From: BS750m-G62 sp964577175
GTDB taxonomy: Bacteria; Planctomycetota; Phycisphaerae; FEN-1346
Length of the DNA: 64,000 nt
Assembly (NCBI GenBank): GCA_964577175.1
Contig: CAZNYC010000002.1
Coordinates: 40,631-104,630 of the forward strand
Direction of reading: 5' to 3'
The position numbers were made by a program, and so were the translations under genes. The notes below the pieces were generated by a model. That model was given only the letters and a program-made list of their open reading frames with translations, had not been told where the DNA came from and did not search any database. The first letter of the stretch is position 1, and each line of letters starts with the position of its first letter. Positions 32,455-40,683 of the stretch are shown here, one piece after another.

Positions 32455-32735
32455 ATGCCGAGGGTCAGGATGGCTTCGGCGGCGGCGGCCGCCGCTTCCG
32501 CCGTGTCCAACTCGCCGGATTCGATGAGCCGCCGCGCCTCGGCGACGGCGTCCGGGCGGACCTCCGCCGCGCCCGCCGCCTGCGAGACGTAGTCGGCCGG
32601 CACGGCCGCTTCGTCGCGAGCGGGCTCGGCCGCCGCCTCCCGGCCGGCGGACGGGACCTCGTTCGGCTGCGGCCTGTGCCGCGCGCCGTCCGGTGACCCC
32701 AGGGCGTCCAAACCTTGTGTGGGTTCAATATGCAT
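32451..32735 (-). CDS. flgM: FlgM-like anti-sigma28 factor (candidate)
   Basis: 94 residues with a disordered N-terminal half (Pro, Ala, Arg, Glu) and a C-terminal AEVRPDAVAEARRLIESGEL-DTAEAAAAAAEAIL pattern like the FlgM sigma28-binding helices (VAxLRxxIxxGxYxVD...IAxxLL). Similarity is short, so the name rests partly on context: a sigma28 promoter directly upstream, flagellin next and fliA nearby. ATG 32735 has GGAG seven bases upstream and fits the promoter; the longer ATG 32768 would start inside the -10 element. Expected role: holding FliA inactive until the hook is complete and FlgM is exported. Confidence 0.6.
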   Translation of the reverse strand: MHIEPTQGLDALGSPDGARHRPQPNEVPSAGREAAAEPARDEAAVPADYVSQAAGAAEVRPDAVAEARRLIESGELDTAEAAAAAAEAILTLGI

Positions 32736-32767
32736 GGTGGTGCTCCGCACATCGGTGACCGAAATCA

Positions 32768-32794
32768 TTGTCGGGCGCCGTCGCCGGGACTTTA
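32768..32794 (-). promoter_or_regulatory. sigma28 promoter of the flgM-like gene
   Basis: TAAA (32794-32791), 15 bases, CCCGACAA (32775-32768): six of eight -10 bases match GCCGATAA and spacing is exact. The -35 lies inside the distal arm of the preceding terminator. ATG 32735 follows about 26 bases after the predicted start. Confidence 0.7.
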
Positions 32795-32831
32795 GAAAAA
32801 ATCCTCAGCGAGGCCGATTTTTTCTAAAGTC
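32788..32831 (-). terminator. perfect 16-bp inverted repeat, terminator of the fliA operon
   Basis: GACTTTAGAAAAAATC and its exact complement are separated by 12 bases that themselves can pair (CCTCGCTGAGG). On the minus strand the stem encodes the last codons and the stop (TGA 32807-32805) of the lipoprotein gene and gives a T6 run after CCTCGCTGAGGA. It is AT-rich in GC-rich DNA and probably works in both directions. Confidence 0.8.
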
Positions 32832-33641
32832 GCCTGCCAGGCCCCGGTCGGCCCTCGGCCGGCGGCCCGGGAGCGTCTCGACGATCTCGTGGGCGATGAA
32901 CTTCTGGAACGCCCGGGGGCTGACCGTCCCGAGTTCCCAGCCGAACGGGTCCGTGCCGGCGCCCATCCGGCGGATGAAGAAGCGCCGGAGGCGGGCCTGG
33001 GTGTGCTCGTCCGTGGTGTCCCAGACGTGGTCGACGGCCCACAGGACCTCGCCGCTCCGCAGGTCCACCAGCCGCAGGTACAGGCCCGTCTGCATCCGGG
33101 GGTACGGCTGCCAGCGGGTGACGGCGCCGGCGAGGACGGCGTCGGTGCCCAGGGCCTGTCGAAGGCGCTGGAGGTCCGCCAGGGTGAGCGGCCGCGTGCC
33201 GACGGCGGGCAGGGCCTCGGCCGCGGGGGCATCCGGGTCCATCGGCCGCACGTGGAACAACTGGCACCCCTGGACCGCGCGGAAGAGTTCCTCCGAGAGG
33301 CCCGCCTCGGTGCCGGGATGGTCGCTCTCGTTGGCAAGCGGCAGCATGGCGACACGGTGGACGCGGACCAGGTCCCGCCGGGGGGCGGTGTAGTAGCCGA
33401 GGCGGTTCTCGGCCTCGCGCCCGCACCCGGCCGGCAGGACGGCGACGGCCAGGGCGACGGCCAGGAGGATCGCACCCCGTCCAGGGCGGCGGGTCGGAGC
33501 CCGTCCCGAGCGGAGCCGAGGCGCACCCGCCGCGCCGGCGTGGACGCTCCCACGGGCGCGCCGTGGGTACGGAGACCCACCGCGCAAGAGCGTGTGACCG
33601 CGTTGCCGTGTCCCGACGGTGATGCTACTCAGTGGACGCAC
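32805..33641 (-). CDS. outer-membrane lipoprotein with TolB/CsgG-like N-terminal fold, fliA operon
   Basis: From GTG 33641 the frame gives 278 residues, but the lipoprotein signal only begins near residue 55 (AILLAVALAVAVLPAGCGRE, lipobox LPAGC). The first ~50 codons are palindromic repeat DNA, so the real start is uncertain. The mature ~205 residues start like LpoB/FlgT/CsgG-type proteins (VHRVAMLPLANESDHPG, ALGTDAVLAGAVTRWQPYP, LRLVDLRSGEVLWAVDHVWD). GTG 33641 overlaps the upstream stop by 17 bases. A flagellar outer-membrane or envelope role is suggested by context only. Confidence 0.7.
   Translation of the reverse strand: MRPLSSITVGTRQRGHTLLRGGSPYPRRARGSVHAGAAGAPRLRSGRAPTRRPGRGAILLAVALAVAVLPAGCGREAENRLGYYTAPRRDLVRVHRVAMLPLANESDHPGTEAGLSEELFRAVQGCQLFHVRPMDPDAPAAEALPAVGTRPLTLADLQRLRQALGTDAVLAGAVTRWQPYPRMQTGLYLRLVDLRSGEVLWAVDHVWDTTDEHTQARLRRFFIRRMGAGTDPFGWELGTVSPRAFQKFIAHEIVETLPGRRPRADRGLAGDFRKNRPR
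33484..33595. repeat. two-hairpin palindromic repeat inside the lipoprotein gene leader
   Basis: GCGGCGGGTCGGAGCCCGTC... (33484-33538) and GCCGTGGGTACGGAGACCC (33570-33595) lie in frame between the coupled GTG and the signal peptide, as the repeat at 16402 does in the TPR gene. Confidence 0.75.
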
Positions 33642-34233
33642 CGGTGTCTCCTTGCGAAGCGGCGGCCGTGCGGGACGAGGCGTCCGCCGGGTTTGTGCCG
33701 CCGGAAGCGGCGCCGTCGGCGTCGGGGGCGGAGGCGGGGCTCGTGTCGGTGACCTCGCCGCCCAGCAGGCGCAGCACCTTGTGGAGGGCCTCGATTTCCG
33801 CCCCGTGGGCCTTCCGCATCTCGTCGCGGTAGCCGAGGACGTTGGTCTTCCAGTCCTCGTTGGCGCGGCGGAGGTCGATGAGGAGGTCGTTGGCGTCCTT
33901 CAGTTCCTGACGGGTTTTGGTAAGGTCGCTTTCGAGGGCGGCGACCTTGCTCTCCAGGGCCCGGTTCTGGTCGGCGAGTTTCTGGTTCGTCTCCTGCTGA
34001 CGGGCGAGTTGTTCGACCGCCTGCGCGTGTTTCTCCGACCATGCCAGGGCGTTCTCGACCGCCGTCCCGGAGCCGGCCTCGGCGTCGGGCTGGATGGCCG
34101 TCTCCTTCAGGTAGGCGGCCTGCGGTTCGGACGGTTCCGGCCGGACGGCGGGCCGGTCGTCGTCCCGCTGGAAGAGGGAGCAGCCGCCGATGCCGACGGC
34201 CAGGACGAGGGCGAGGGATGCGAAGCGTCTCAT
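33625..34233 (-). CDS. lipoprotein with coiled-coil domain, fliA operon
   Basis: 202 residues. Lipoprotein signal with lipobox at ~10-18 (LAVGIGGCSLF), then an Asp/Pro/Glu-rich stretch and a coiled coil at ~65-150 (QETNQKLADQNRALESKVAA, LESDLTKTRQELKDANDLLI). The tail is Ala/Ser/Thr-rich. AAGGAGACC precedes ATG 34233, and ATGA overlaps the upstream gene. Family not recognised; it may be a structural or ring-stabilising envelope protein of the flagellum, by context. Confidence 0.75.
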   Translation of the reverse strand: MRRFASLALVLAVGIGGCSLFQRDDDRPAVRPEPSEPQAAYLKETAIQPDAEAGSGTAVENALAWSEKHAQAVEQLARQQETNQKLADQNRALESKVAALESDLTKTRQELKDANDLLIDLRRANEDWKTNVLGYRDEMRKAHGAEIEALHKVLRLLGGEVTDTSPASAPDADGAASGGTNPADASSRTAAASQGDTGASTE

Positions 34234-34514
34234 TGTGCGGTCTCCTTGTTCGGTTGCGGCGTGTCGGGGGTTGGGCCGGCGTCGGCGGGGCCGTCGGCCG
34301 GGGGGACCTCCCATTGGCATTCCACGTGAATCACGTTGCCGCAGGGGCATGCGACCTCCAGCAGGGCGCGGTCGCCGTCCCGGCGGACGAGCCGGGCCTG
34401 GGCCGTCACCGGGGACGGCGGACCTCCCGCGACGGCCTGCGCTGCGTTGGCCGGGTCGGCGGGACGCTCGCGGACGCGGTGCTTTTTGATAATGCCCGGC
34501 GCGTTGACGGCCAT
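34230..34514 (-). CDS. small CPCG-motif protein, unknown function
   Basis: 94 residues. N-terminal MAVNAPGIIKKHRVRERP, a middle part with VTAQARLVRRDGDRALLEVA and then CPCGNVIHVEC, where three Cys could bind zinc, ending in a Pro/Asp tail. ATG 34514 has GGAAGGAA upstream. The stop overlaps the lipoprotein start (ATGA). No known flagellar family was recognised. Confidence 0.65.
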   Translation of the reverse strand: MAVNAPGIIKKHRVRERPADPANAAQAVAGGPPSPVTAQARLVRRDGDRALLEVACPCGNVIHVECQWEVPPADGPADAGPTPDTPQPNKETAQ

Positions 34515-34543
34515 GGTGGTGCGTTCCTTCCGAATGCGGGTCC

Positions 34544-34822
34544 TCAAGCCAGGGTGTCGATAACGTGCTCATCCCCGGGGGAGGCGGTGTCGGTGTCGTC
34601 GGTGCCGCGCCGGCGGTCGGGCGGCCCGCCGGTATCGGCGTCGCCGGTGGCCGGGGCGTTGTCGTCGTCGGGCGCGTCCTGCGGGTGCTGCTCGCGCCGG
34701 CGGCGATTTCTCCCGGGAGCCCGCCGCGGGAACTGTTTGTCCTGATGCGCCACGGGGGCGGTCTCGTGGATTTCCCGGCCCCGGTCGGCCCGGGGCACCG
34801 ACCAGTCGGACGAAGCGGTCAT
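34544..34822 (-). CDS. small charged low-complexity protein after fliA
   Basis: 92 residues, mostly Arg, Asp, Pro and Gly, with no membrane segment or recognisable domain. The case for a gene is its ATGA overlap with the fliA stop and its place in a tight operon. It may be a disordered regulator or a false call. Confidence 0.45.
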   Translation of the reverse strand: MTASSDWSVPRADRGREIHETAPVAHQDKQFPRRAPGRNRRRREQHPQDAPDDDNAPATGDADTGGPPDRRRGTDDTDTASPGDEHVIDTLA

Positions 34823-35601
34823 GAGGCGTCCTCCTGGAGTTTCATGGACAGTCGGAACAGGGCGGCGGCGTGGACCTGGCTGACCCGCGACTCGGTGACG
34901 CCGAGCGCTTCAGCCACCTCTTTCATCGTGAGGTCGCGCTGGTAGTAGAGAAGGACGACGTGGCGGTCGCGTTCGGGCAGGTCCTGGATGGCTTCGGTCA
35001 GCCGGCGGACCATCTCGCGTTTCTGGGCCTCGTGCTCGGGCGTGGAGGTCTCGGCCGGAATCAGGTTCGCCAGGCACGGGCTCTCCTCGTCCATCCCGTG
35101 GATGGAGAGGAAGTGCTGGCGGCGGGCCTCTTCCACGGTGCGGTAGTACGCCTGGAGCGAGAGGCCTGCGCGGGCGGCGATCTCCTCGTCGGCCGGGACG
35201 GAGCCCGTCTCGGCGAGCAGGGCCTGGTAGGCCTCGCGGATCGTGCGGATCTGGCGATGGACGCCCGTGGAGGCGAACGAGCGGCTCCGGAGTTCGTCGA
35301 TGACCGCCCCCCGGACCCGAATGTACGCGTACGTCTTGAACTCGGCGTGTTTGTCCGGACGGTACGCCCGGGCCGCCCGAACCAGCCCCACGGTGCCGGC
35401 CGAGAGGAGGTCCTCGGTGTCGACCCGCTGGCGCAGGTTGGAGGTCACCTTCTGGACGATGTGGCGAACCAGGGGCAGGTAGTCCAGGATCCATTGGTCC
35501 TGGCGTGCCTTGTCGGCGCCCTGGGCGTAAGCCTCCCGGGCCTGGCTCCGGGCCTTGGCGACGGGTGGGTCCGAGACGGTCGGTTCGGTTGGCGCGCTCA
35601 C
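34819..35601 (-). CDS. fliA: flagellar sigma factor sigma28
   Basis: 260-residue FliA/WhiG group sigma factor. Region 2 at ~40-110 (DYLPLVRHIVQKVTSNL, DLLSAGTVGLVRAARAY, FKTYAYIRVRGAVIDELRS), region 3 at ~115-180 and region 4 at ~205-255 (DLPERDRHVVLLYYQRDLTM, VTESRVSQVHAAALFRL). It should read the sigma28 promoters at 32039-32065 and 32768-32794. GTG 35601 has TGAGGAA upstream and overlaps the preceding gene by GTGA. Confidence 0.95.
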   Translation of the reverse strand: MSAPTEPTVSDPPVAKARSQAREAYAQGADKARQDQWILDYLPLVRHIVQKVTSNLRQRVDTEDLLSAGTVGLVRAARAYRPDKHAEFKTYAYIRVRGAVIDELRSRSFASTGVHRQIRTIREAYQALLAETGSVPADEEIAARAGLSLQAYYRTVEEARRQHFLSIHGMDEESPCLANLIPAETSTPEHEAQKREMVRRLTEAIQDLPERDRHVVLLYYQRDLTMKEVAEALGVTESRVSQVHAAALFRLSMKLQEDAS

Positions 35602-35825
35602 CGGGTGTGTTCCTCAGAAGGATTCGTGGTTCGTGTGCGGCCGGCCATCAGGTCCACCATGATGCCGAAGACGACACGCTGGAGGACGATCGCCAGGACA
35701 TACATCACCCCCGCGCCGACGAGGGCCCGTGTGGCGCAGACCATCGGCGGGACGTCGCAGGCCACGCCCACGCTCGCCAGGGCGAAGAAGGCGATGACGG
35801 CCGTGGTGACGCCGGCGGCTCGCAT
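35598..35825 (-). CDS. small two-helix membrane protein upstream of fliA
   Basis: 75 residues: helices at ~5-25 (GVTTAVIAFFALASVGVAC) and ~33-57 (ALVGAGVMYVLAIVLQRVVF), with Cys pairs near the first turn (ACDVPPMVC) and a polar tail. GTGA overlap with fliA supports it as the preceding gene of the operon. No recognised family. Confidence 0.65.
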   Translation of the reverse strand: MRAAGVTTAVIAFFALASVGVACDVPPMVCATRALVGAGVMYVLAIVLQRVVFGIMVDLMAGRTRTTNPSEEHTR

Positions 35826-35875
35826 GGGGTTGGGCGCTTTCCTGTTTTCCTGGTACGCGCCGGGCAAGCCCGGCG

Positions 35876-36030
35876 ACGTCGTTTCATCCCTCGCCCCTCG
35901 CGGGAGAGGGTAGTGCGTGCTTCGCAGCGAAGGGCTGCTTCGCAGAGTAGCAGGCGAGGGGGTGGCCGTGCCACCCACATCGTTCACCCTCACCCCGTCC
36001 CTCTCCCGTCAAGGGAGAGGGAATACGGCC
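35876..36030. repeat. GGGAGAGGG-type palindromic repeats between flhA and fliA operon
   Basis: The gap 35826-36044 contains several inverted pieces: CCCTCGCGGGAGAGGG, CTTCGCAGCGAAGGGCTGCT and CCCTCTCCCGTCAAGGGAGA. A related piece lies at 53191-53214. No promoter was recognised. Confidence 0.65.
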
Positions 36031-36044
36031 ACAGCGTTTATGTG

Positions 36045-38231
36045 TTACGCCCCGGCGACGGCGGCCTGGACGCGGGCGGCCGTCTCGGCCGGGCCGGTCG
36101 GCGCGGCCGTGGTCTGGTCGGCGCCGGGCACCTCCGCTCCCCTCGCCTCCGGCGAGACGGTGACCACGGACTCGACGTTCGTGCCGACGGCGATCTCGTC
36201 GTAGGCCAGGATCGGCAGGTCGGGCAGGCGGCGGGAGATCATGGCGGCCAGGTGCGGCCGGAGGCGGTAGTCGCACAGGAGGACCGCCTTGTCGTGCCCC
36301 GCGCTCATCGCCTGCCGCCAGGCGTGGCCGATGCGGCGGGACAGGTCCAGGGCCCGGTCGGGCGGCAGGGCGAGCGTCTCGCTCCCCCCCTGGTCCTGCA
36401 GCATGCCGCGCAGTTCGTATTCCAGGTTCGGTTGAAGGACGATGGCCCGCACCGTCCCGTCGTCGCCGGTGTGGCGCTCGGTGATCGTGCGGGCCAGGGC
36501 CTTGCGCGTGAGTTCCGTCAGCATCGCCGGGTCCTTGGTGGCGGGGGCGTGGTCGCCGAGCGTCTCGATGATGCGAGCCAGGTTCCGGACCGGGATGCCG
36601 TCCTTCAGCAGATTCTGGAGCACCCGGTGCAGGAGGCCGAGCGGCACGGCCTCGCCCACGACGCTGCCGACCAGGGTGGGGGCCCGGTCGCGGAGCCGGT
36701 CGACCAGGGTCTGGGCGTCGTCGCGCGAGAGAATCTCGTGGGCGTGCTTGCGCATCGTCTCCGAGAGATGCGTCACGAGAACACTCTCCGGGTCGACGAC
36801 GGTGTAGCCGGCGGCCTCGGCCTCGCCTTTCTGGTCGGGCGTAATCCAGATGGCGGGCAGGTTGAAGACGGGCTCGGTGGTCGTCTGGCCCTTGATCGGC
36901 TGCGTCACGGTGCCGGGGTCCATGGCGAGGAAGCGTTCGGGCTCCAGCCGGCCCTGGGCCACCACGTGGCCATGGATGCGGATTTCGTAGGAGTTGGGCT
37001 CCAGGGCCATCTGGTCCCTGAGGCGCACGAGCGGCAGGATGATGCCGAACTCCTGGGCGAAGCGTTTCCGCAGGGGGCTGATGCGGTGGAAGACGCTGTC
37101 CTTCCGCCGCGGGTCCACGACGCGGATGAGTCGGGCGCCCACCTGGACGGCGACGCGGTCGACCTCGAGCATCGCCTCGACGGGGGCTTCGTCCTCGTCC
37201 TCGGCGGGCCTGGTCTCCTCGGGTTTCGTCTCGCCCTGGCGTTCGCGCGCCCGCAGCGCCCGGGCCAGGATTCCCGTCCCGAGGGCGAGGGCGACGAACG
37301 GCACCTTCGGGAACCCCGGCACGAAGACCATGGCGCCGAACAGGAACGCCGCAATCCCGATCGGCCGGCTGCGGGAGAGCATCTGGCGGACGAGGTCGTG
37401 GCTGAGGCTCTCCAGGGTGGAGGATTTTGAGATCAGGAACCCCGCCGAGGTCGAAATCACCACGGCCGGGATCTGGCTCACCAGGCCGTCGCCGATGGCC
37501 AGGATGGAGTACGTCTCGGCGCTCTGGGCCATCGTCATGCCGCGCGTCAGGCCGACCACGATACCGCCCACGAGGTTGACCGCCGTGATGACGATGCCGG
37601 CGATGGCGTCGCCGCGGATGAATTTGCTGGCGCCGTCCATGGCGCCGTAGAACTCGCTTTCGCGGACGATCTTCTCGCGCCGCTCCTTGGCCTGGTGTTC
37701 GTTGATGAGGCCGGCGTTGAGGTCGGCGTCGATGCTCATCTGCTTGCCGGGCATGGCGTCGAGGTTGAAGCGGGCGGCGACCTCGCTGATGCGCTCGGCG
37801 CCCTTCGTGATGACGATGAACTGGATGATCACCAGGATCAGGAAGACCACCAGGCCGATCGTCAGGCTGCCCCCCGCCACGAACTGGCCGAACGTCTGGA
37901 TGATCTGCCCGGCGTCGCCCTGCATCAGGATGAGCCGCGTCGACGCCACGTTCAGCGACAGGCGGAACAGCGTCAGGAACAGCAGCAGCGACGGGAAGGT
38001 CGAGAGTTCCACCGACTCCCGCGTCGAGAGGACCACGATCATCGTGCCCACCGCGACCGCGATGCTCGAGGCCAGCATGAGGTCCAGCAGGAACGTGGGC
38101 AGCGGGATGAGCAGGGTGGCCAGGACCATCGCCACACCGCAGGCGAACAGGATGTCGTTGTGGGCGACGAGGCGGCTGAGGCCGCTGGGGGCGGTGTCGG
38201 TGCCGGTCGGGTTGGAGGGCGTCTTGGCCAT
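36045..38231 (-). CDS. flhA: flagellar export gate protein FlhA
   Basis: 728-residue FlhA of the type III export apparatus. Eight membrane helices lie in the first ~330 residues, including the conserved FHIPEP-type loop region (FPSLLLFLTLFRLSLNVAST, ARFNLDAMPGKQMSIDADLN, GDAIAGIVITAVNLVGG). A charged linker follows and then the large cytoplasmic domain (~370-700) that docks chaperone-cargo complexes. It belongs to the fliO-to-flhA run and is 183 bases after flhB. Confidence 0.97.
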   Translation of the reverse strand: MAKTPSNPTGTDTAPSGLSRLVAHNDILFACGVAMVLATLLIPLPTFLLDLMLASSIAVAVGTMIVVLSTRESVELSTFPSLLLFLTLFRLSLNVASTRLILMQGDAGQIIQTFGQFVAGGSLTIGLVVFLILVIIQFIVITKGAERISEVAARFNLDAMPGKQMSIDADLNAGLINEHQAKERREKIVRESEFYGAMDGASKFIRGDAIAGIVITAVNLVGGIVVGLTRGMTMAQSAETYSILAIGDGLVSQIPAVVISTSAGFLISKSSTLESLSHDLVRQMLSRSRPIGIAAFLFGAMVFVPGFPKVPFVALALGTGILARALRARERQGETKPEETRPAEDEDEAPVEAMLEVDRVAVQVGARLIRVVDPRRKDSVFHRISPLRKRFAQEFGIILPLVRLRDQMALEPNSYEIRIHGHVVAQGRLEPERFLAMDPGTVTQPIKGQTTTEPVFNLPAIWITPDQKGEAEAAGYTVVDPESVLVTHLSETMRKHAHEILSRDDAQTLVDRLRDRAPTLVGSVVGEAVPLGLLHRVLQNLLKDGIPVRNLARIIETLGDHAPATKDPAMLTELTRKALARTITERHTGDDGTVRAIVLQPNLEYELRGMLQDQGGSETLALPPDRALDLSRRIGHAWRQAMSAGHDKAVLLCDYRLRPHLAAMISRRLPDLPILAYDEIAVGTNVESVVTVSPEARGAEVPGADQTTAAPTGPAETAARVQAAVAGA

Positions 38232-38357
38232 GGTCAGATGCGGGCGGTCGGGCGACGGTACCCGCTCCCCTTCGGGTCGCGGCTAAAAGGGCGCGGGGCG
38301 AGGTGTCGCGCCGGGGTCTTGTCGTGTCGCTGGGTTTCTATGGTCTTGATCCTTTTG

Positions 38358-38400
38358 TCGTTGCCGTCTTTGCGGCTCGGCGCCTTGGCGTGAGGCGCCG
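38358..38400. repeat. GTTGCCGTCTTTGCGGCT repeat between flhB and flhA
   Basis: Same element as at 17851-17885 and 18003-18053; it fills the gap upstream of flhA. Confidence 0.75.
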
Positions 38401-38414
38401 TTTGTTTTTCCGTT

Positions 38415-39479
38415 TCAGCGGCGCTGCCGGCGCATGCGGTAAATCATAGCGAGGATCTCGGCGACCGCCACGTACAGCGGTTCGGGAATCGGCTCGCCCA
38501 CGTCCACGGTCCGGTACAGGGTCCGGGCGAGTTCGGGCCGATGAACGATCGGCACGCCGTGGGCCCGGGCGATGTCGCGGATGCGTTCGGCCAGGTAGTC
38601 GGCGCCCTTGGCGGTCACGTGCGGGGCGTCCATCGCGTCGGTCTCGTACGCCAGGGCCACCGCCACGTGCGTCGGGTTGACGAGGATGACGTCGGCCTTC
38701 GGCACCTCGTGCAGCATCCGTTTGCGGACCATCTCGATCTGCATCCGGCGTAGGCGGGAACGGACCTGCGGCGAGGCCTCGTGCTGCTTGCGTTCGTCCT
38801 TCACTTCCTGCTTCGTCATCCGCAGGTCCTTCCGGTGCTGCCATCGCTGGTACAGCACGTCGAGCAGGGAGATGACGACCATGGCGGCCACGAACCGCGC
38901 CACCAGGCCGAAGATGACCTCCATGATGACCGAGAGGGCCGCCAGCGGTGACGCCCACGTCAGGGCCAGGCACTCCGGCAGCCGGCCGCGAAGGTACGTC
39001 ACCGTCAGGCCCGCCATGATGGCCAGTTTCACCCAGGCCAGCACCAGCCGCACCAGCGAGCGGGCGGAGAAGAGCCGCTTCACGCCCTCGGCGGGGTTGA
39101 GGGCCTGCGGCTTGGGCTGGAGCGCCTTCGGGCTGAAGACCCAGCCGCTGACGAGCAGCCCGCTGGCGATGCTCGCCACCGCCATCGCCACCATGAACGG
39201 GGCGATGAGGGCGAGGACGGCCCAGCCCTTGCCGGCCAGGTAATCCGCCATCGTCCCCAGGTCCCTCCCCGGCGAGGCCGCCGCCGTGAACCCCGCCACC
39301 ATCTGGTTCGAGAACCAGGACCAGAGGGTCTCGGCCGAGAATGCCAGCGCCACCAGCAGCATGCCGAGCGTCAGCGCCAGGGGCAGTTCCTGGCTGGTCG
39401 GCACGTTGCCCTCTTCCTTGGCCTTGCGCAGACGATGGGCGGTGGGTTCTTCGGTCTTGTTGGCGCCGGAATCGGCCAC
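38415..39479 (-). CDS. flhB: flagellar export switch protein FlhB
   Basis: 354-residue FlhB: four membrane helices (~30-210) and the cytoplasmic switch domain with the self-cleaving NPTH motif (ADVILVNPTHVAVALAY near residue 270). N-terminal KTEEPTAHRLRKAKEEGNVP is typical. It sets the change of export from rod/hook to filament proteins. GTG start 39479, ten bases behind fliR. Confidence 0.97.
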   Translation of the reverse strand: MADSGANKTEEPTAHRLRKAKEEGNVPTSQELPLALTLGMLLVALAFSAETLWSWFSNQMVAGFTAAASPGRDLGTMADYLAGKGWAVLALIAPFMVAMAVASIASGLLVSGWVFSPKALQPKPQALNPAEGVKRLFSARSLVRLVLAWVKLAIMAGLTVTYLRGRLPECLALTWASPLAALSVIMEVIFGLVARFVAAMVVISLLDVLYQRWQHRKDLRMTKQEVKDERKQHEASPQVRSRLRRMQIEMVRKRMLHEVPKADVILVNPTHVAVALAYETDAMDAPHVTAKGADYLAERIRDIARAHGVPIVHRPELARTLYRTVDVGEPIPEPLYVAVAEILAMIYRMRRQRR

Positions 39480-39488
39480 GGCTCGTTC

Positions 39489-40241
39489 CTACGTGGGCAG
39501 AAAACGGTTGATCCAGTCGCCCAGTTCGCGGGTGAATCCCTGGATGGACGGCAGGATGGCGGCGGCCATGAAAAGGCCCAGCCCGATGCGCAGCGGCAGG
39601 CTGGCCACCAGGATGTTCATCTCCGGCAGGATGCGGGCCAGGATCGCCAGCACCACCGCCAGGACCAGGAACGCCGCCAGCATCGGCGCCGCCAGCCGCA
39701 ACGCGAACAGCAGCATCGCCAGGCCGGCGTCGACGAGGGCCTCGGTGGCCTCGCCGATCTCGGGCCATTGGCCCACGGGCCACACGTCCCAACTCCGGGC
39801 CATGAGCTGCAGCATCAGCCGGTGCCCGCCCGAGGCCAGGAAGAAGAACGCGAAACACATTTCCATCAGCATGCCGACGGGCTGCGACTGTTCGCCCGTC
39901 ATGGGATTGACCTCGCGGGCCACCGCCAGGCCCATCTGCCGCTTGATGATCATCCCCGCCTGCCGCACCGCCGCGAAGACCATCGCCACCGCCAGCCCGA
40001 GGCCCACGCCCGTCAGAACCTCGCGCACCACGAGCAGCCCGACGGCGGGCCAGGCGGCCTCGGCCAGGTGCGCCTCCACCGGCAGCACCGACGCGAAGAC
40101 CAGCGTCAGCACCAGCGCCAGGCCCGCCTTCACACGGGCCGGCGCCAGGCGCCAGCCGAAGATCGGCAGCGCCGCCAGGAAACCCGACACCCGTGCCAGG
40201 ACGAGCAGCAGGGGGACGACCGTTCGGCCGAGCGCTTCCAC
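39489..40241 (-). CDS. fliR: flagellar export protein FliR
   Basis: 250 residues with about six membrane helices (VPLLLVLARVSGFLAALPIF, LALVLTLVFASVLPV, FFFLASGGHRLMLQLMARSW, LRLAAPMLAAFLVLAVVLAI). It forms the core of the export gate with FliP and FliQ. GTG 40241 starts two bases after the fliQ stop, which fits the tight gene order; the frame is open further upstream but overlaps fliQ. Confidence 0.93.
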   Translation of the reverse strand: MEALGRTVVPLLLVLARVSGFLAALPIFGWRLAPARVKAGLALVLTLVFASVLPVEAHLAEAAWPAVGLLVVREVLTGVGLGLAVAMVFAAVRQAGMIIKRQMGLAVAREVNPMTGEQSQPVGMLMEMCFAFFFLASGGHRLMLQLMARSWDVWPVGQWPEIGEATEALVDAGLAMLLFALRLAAPMLAAFLVLAVVLAILARILPEMNILVASLPLRIGLGLFMAAAILPSIQGFTRELGDWINRFLPT

Positions 40242-40243
40242 GG

Positions 40244-40513
40244 TTAATGTCCCACCGTGTGGACATAGGAAAAGACCTCGTGAGCGAATTCCACCAGCAC
40301 CTGGAGCGCCCACCCTGCTGTCAAGAGCAGCGTGATGCCCACGGCCGCCAGTTTCGGCGCCATGCTGAGCGTCATGTCCCGGACGCTCGTGACGGCCTGG
40401 AGCATGGCGACCAGGACGCCGGTGATCATGGCGGCCGCCAGGATGGGGGCGGCCACCAGCAGGGCCGTTTCCAGCGCCCGCCGCCCCAGGTACAGGATCA
40501 GGTCGGCGTCCAT
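40244..40513 (-). CDS. fliQ: flagellar export protein FliQ
   Basis: 89 residues, two membrane helices (ALETALLVAAPILAAAMITG and LAAVGITLLLTAGWALQVLV) linked by the conserved LQAVTSVRDMTLSMAPK. GAAAGGAA precedes ATG 40513. Small gate subunit of the type III export apparatus. Confidence 0.95.
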   Translation of the reverse strand: MDADLILYLGRRALETALLVAAPILAAAMITGVLVAMLQAVTSVRDMTLSMAPKLAAVGITLLLTAGWALQVLVEFAHEVFSYVHTVGH

Positions 40514-40548
40514 GCGTCTGCGTTCCTTTCGTCGTGGGTGCTTCGCGT

Positions 40549-40683
40549 TGTCATTCTGAGGCCCGCGTGCGGGCCGAAGAATCTCGCCGTGGTCGTTGCA
40601 TTTCCGTCGTCGGCACGGCGCGGGGGCAAGACTGCCCACCGCGCTGTCCTGCGACGGCGCGGCGGGTGCGGAGACCCGCCGCG
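40549..40683. repeat. half GTCATTCTGAG repeat plus palindrome between fliP and fliQ
   Basis: A half copy (40549-40592) and a GCGGCGGGTGCGGAGACCC hairpin (40654-40683) fill the 180-base gap between fliP and fliQ, which are normally adjacent. Confidence 0.8.

Noticed and set aside
32736..32768. ATG 32768 as start of the flgM-like gene
   Set aside because: It would lie in the -10 region of the sigma28 promoter; ATG 32735 has a good ribosome binding site.
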